Positions 62,377 through 64,000 of a DNA stretch of 64,000 nt are shown here, in pieces (the stretch's first letter is position 1; each line of letters begins with the position of its first letter). Location: positions 1-64,000 of the forward strand of contig JAJCXZ010000101.1 in the NCBI GenBank assembly GCA_029263175.1. Reading direction: 5' to 3'. The stretch is from Acidimicrobiales bacterium. GTDB taxonomy: Bacteria > Actinomycetota > Acidimicrobiia > Acidimicrobiales > Aldehydirespiratoraceae. A program made the position numbers and the translations under genes. The notes below the pieces were generated by a model. The model had not been told where the DNA came from, searched no databases, and saw nothing but the letters and a program-made list of their open reading frames with translations.

Positions 62377-64000
62377 CTACGGCGTTCCCGCGAGGCGCCA
62401 CAGGAACGTGGCCATTTGACCGCGGGTGACGTTGTCATCGGGCGCATATCGATTGCCGCCAACGCCCGTCGTGATCCCCTGCGCCAGGAGCCAGTCAACG
62501 GCCGACGAGTAGTACTGCCCCGCCGGCACATCGCTGAACCCTGAGGCCGGTGAACCACCCGGTGAGCCCTCGAGGCGCCACAGGAACGTCGCCATCTGGC
62601 CGCGAGTGACAGGGTCGTCGGGCGCATATCGATTGCCGCCGACACCGGTGGTGATCTTCTGCTGATAGAGCCAATCGACTGCGTCGGTGTAGTAGCGCCC
62701 TGCCGGCACATCGCTGAAGCCGGCGTTGGGTGCGCCCGTGGGTTCACCGCGATACCGCCAGAGGAAGGTCGCCATCTGGCCGCGGGTGACGTTCTCATCC
62801 GGCGAGAACACTCCCGGTGCGGTGCCCGTGGTGATCCCCGTGAGGGCCAGCCACCCGACCGCCGGCGCGTAGTACGCGCCCTGGGGAACGTCGCCGAACA
62901 GACTCAGCGAGCCCGCGTCGTAGAGGTCGAGCTTCGGGTAGTTCGCGCCGAGCACTTCCGTCGAATCAGCATCGAGCCAGTCCTCGAGGATGCTGGCGTA
63001 GACCGAGCGGAAGTCGAGATGGTGATGCATGTCGCCGCGGTTGTCGAGGTTGGTCAACGACGGCTGGGTGCCGTGGAGGCCACCGTTCACGGCGGGACCG
63101 ATGAGCGTCATCAGACCGGCGGTGCCGTGATCGGTGCCGGTGGAGTTGCGCTCCACCCGTCGACCGAATTCCGAGAAGACGAGCATCGACGTGCGGACCG
63201 CCATGGCCGGCAACAGGTTGTTGAAGAATGCCTCGATGCCGGCATCGAGGTCGGCCATGAGGTCGTCGTGGTCAGGCCGCTGGCTGTCGTGGGTGTCGAA
63301 CCCACCGAGATTGACATTCACGAGCTGCGTGCCGAGATTCAGGTTGATCACCTGCGCCGCCACGGCGAGCTCGCGAGCCAGGCCGTCCTCGGGCAGGCCC
63401 GCCACGAAGGCCGGGGAGATCTGCTGAGCAGTGTCGACGGCATCGCCCCATGCTCCGGCAACTTGACTGCCGAAGGCGCCGATACCACCGCCTGCCTTGC
63501 CGATGTCACTGATTGCCTCGTACCCATAGCGCTCCCAACGCTCGTCACGATCAGCACCGAAGAGCGAGCCGTTGGGCGGAAGGGCGACCGCCGTACTGTT
63601 CACACCCTGGAGAGTCAGGGGAACGCCGGACCAGCCAATTGCCACCGCGCCAAGATTGTCGAGCGCCGCGCCGTCCTGGTACCGACCGAGCCAGCCGGTG
63701 GGCTGAATCTGGTTCTGGATACCGCTCATCCATGTCGCCATGGAGGTGAAGTGGCTGTGGTCATCGGTCGACTCCCCGACGCCACGAATGAAGGCCACCT
63801 GTCCGGAATCGAACCGAGACTTGAGCCCCGCGAGGTTTGGGTGGAGATGCAATCCCTCACCGACACTCGTCGAGCCATCCACCGACACGGCGAGATTGCC
63901 GCGTGCCGACTGGTAGGCGCCGTTCTCCGCCGGGATCAGCGTGTTGAGATGGTCGTTGCCGCCGTTCAGGAACACGGTGACCAGGATCTTTTGCGCCGAT
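62377..64000 (-). CDS. DUF1501 surface protein with three SLH domains (5' end outside window)
   Basis: The frame is open through the window end, so the N-terminus (usually a Tat signal) is missing. Visible are about 540 residues. The first 350 match DUF1501 (sulfatase-like fold): VFLNGGNDHLNTLIPAENGAY, VAFIRGVGESTDDHSHFTSMATWMSG, LVFSEFGRRVERNSTGTDHGTAGLM, and GDMHHHLDFRSVYASILEDWL. Then come three SLH repeats (F-x-DVP, AVDWL, ITTGVGGNRYAPDD, VTRGQMATFLWRL) anchoring the protein to the cell wall. The DUF1501 metal-ligand residues appear present (Asp/His). Confidence 0.85.
   Translation of the reverse strand, partial: SAQKILVTVFLNGGNDHLNTLIPAENGAYQSARGNLAVSVDGSTSVGEGLHLHPNLAGLKSRFDSGQVAFIRGVGESTDDHSHFTSMATWMSGIQNQIQPTGWLGRYQDGAALDNLGAVAIGWSGVPLTLQGVNSTAVALPPNGSLFGADRDERWERYGYEAISDIGKAGGGIGAFGSQVAGAWGDAVDTAQQISPAFVAGLPEDGLARELAVAAQVINLNLGTQLVNVNLGGFDTHDSQRPDHDDLMADLDAGIEAFFNNLLPAMAVRTSMLVFSEFGRRVERNSTGTDHGTAGLMTLIGPAVNGGLHGTQPSLTNLDNRGDMHHHLDFRSVYASILEDWLDADSTEVLGANYPKLDLYDAGSLSLFGDVPQGAYYAPAVGWLALTGITTGTAPGVFSPDENVTRGQMATFLWRYRGEPTGAPNAGFSDVPAGRYYTDAVDWLYQQKITTGVGGNRYAPDDPVTRGQMATFLWRLEGSPGGSPASGFSDVPAGQYYSSAVDWLLAQGITTGVGGNRYAPDDNVTRGQMATFLWRLAGTP
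62391..62820 (-). repeat. 180-bp tandem repeats coding for SLH domains
   Basis: Three units with exact 180-base spacing: the same CGAGGCGCCA block recurs at 62391 and 62571, and a diverged copy at 62751. The GGGCGCATATCGATTGCCGCC stretch (62440s and 62620s) is identical in units 1 and 2. Recent duplication or gene conversion is likely. Confidence 0.85.

Overview
The window is one gene-dense block of bacterial chromosome. It is GC-rich, about 90% or more coding, and has genes on both strands with many 1-4 base stop/start overlaps. I find no rRNA, tRNA, insertion sequence, phage gene or CRISPR array. A high-GC actinobacterium, most likely class Acidimicrobiia, fits best. That is inference from an Asp-for-Cys MurA, a PASTA-domain Ser/Thr kinase, a KstR-like TetR regulator, GatCAB, actinobacterial-type SLH repeats ending in motifs such as TRGQMATFLWR, and many start codons placed 5-8 bases after a TANNNT hexamer (leaderless transcription).

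Layout. 0-6.4 kb: end of a nucleotidyltransferase-like gene, rhodanese, MATE exporter, the gatC-gatA-gatB operon and an SCP2-like protein. 6.4-15.6 kb: PASTA kinase, ligA, a membrane protein, the cysteine desulfurase-mnmA pair for tRNA 2-thiouridine, a methyltransferase, and a rhomboid protease with a zinc-binding head. 15.7-23 kb: a trehalose-6-phosphate phosphatase/GH15 fusion, a NifU-like protein, and a compact minus-strand run of six genes (MTA/SAH nucleosidase, thioesterase, LMW phosphatase, azlC, azlD, murA). 23-33 kb: secreted SLH protein, lipoproteins, an MBL hydrolase with a poly-Asp insert, and a full oligopeptide ABC importer (oppABCDF order on the minus strand). 33-43 kb: a diguanylate cyclase/phosphodiesterase, TetR and Crp-type regulators, an nfeD-flotillin pair, a 2-hydroxyacid dehydrogenase, and a cNMP-domain/ribokinase/nucleoside hydrolase group. 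43-64 kb: DUF3048 and RNB proteins, methionine aminopeptidase, two more GGDEF-EAL proteins, a FeeM/LuxI-like acyltransferase, alpha/beta hydrolases, a crotonase-fold protein, HrpB helicase, a PLP-fold pseudoenzyme, and a DUF1501-SLH surface protein cut by the window edge.

Themes. Three predicted bifunctional c-di-GMP enzymes, each with a different sensor module, lie within 22 kb. One directly follows an acyl-signal-synthase-like gene whose promoter contains a perfect DnaA-box 9-mer; this is the most novel-looking module in the window. Salvage pairs (nucleosidase; nucleoside hydrolase plus ribokinase) recycle ribose and adenine. A family of near-perfect palindromes with a GGG-TCTG-CCC type core sits exactly on stop codons at three places. 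Start codons were reassigned from the longest open frames wherever motif position, a Shine-Dalgarno or the leaderless -10 pattern argued for it.
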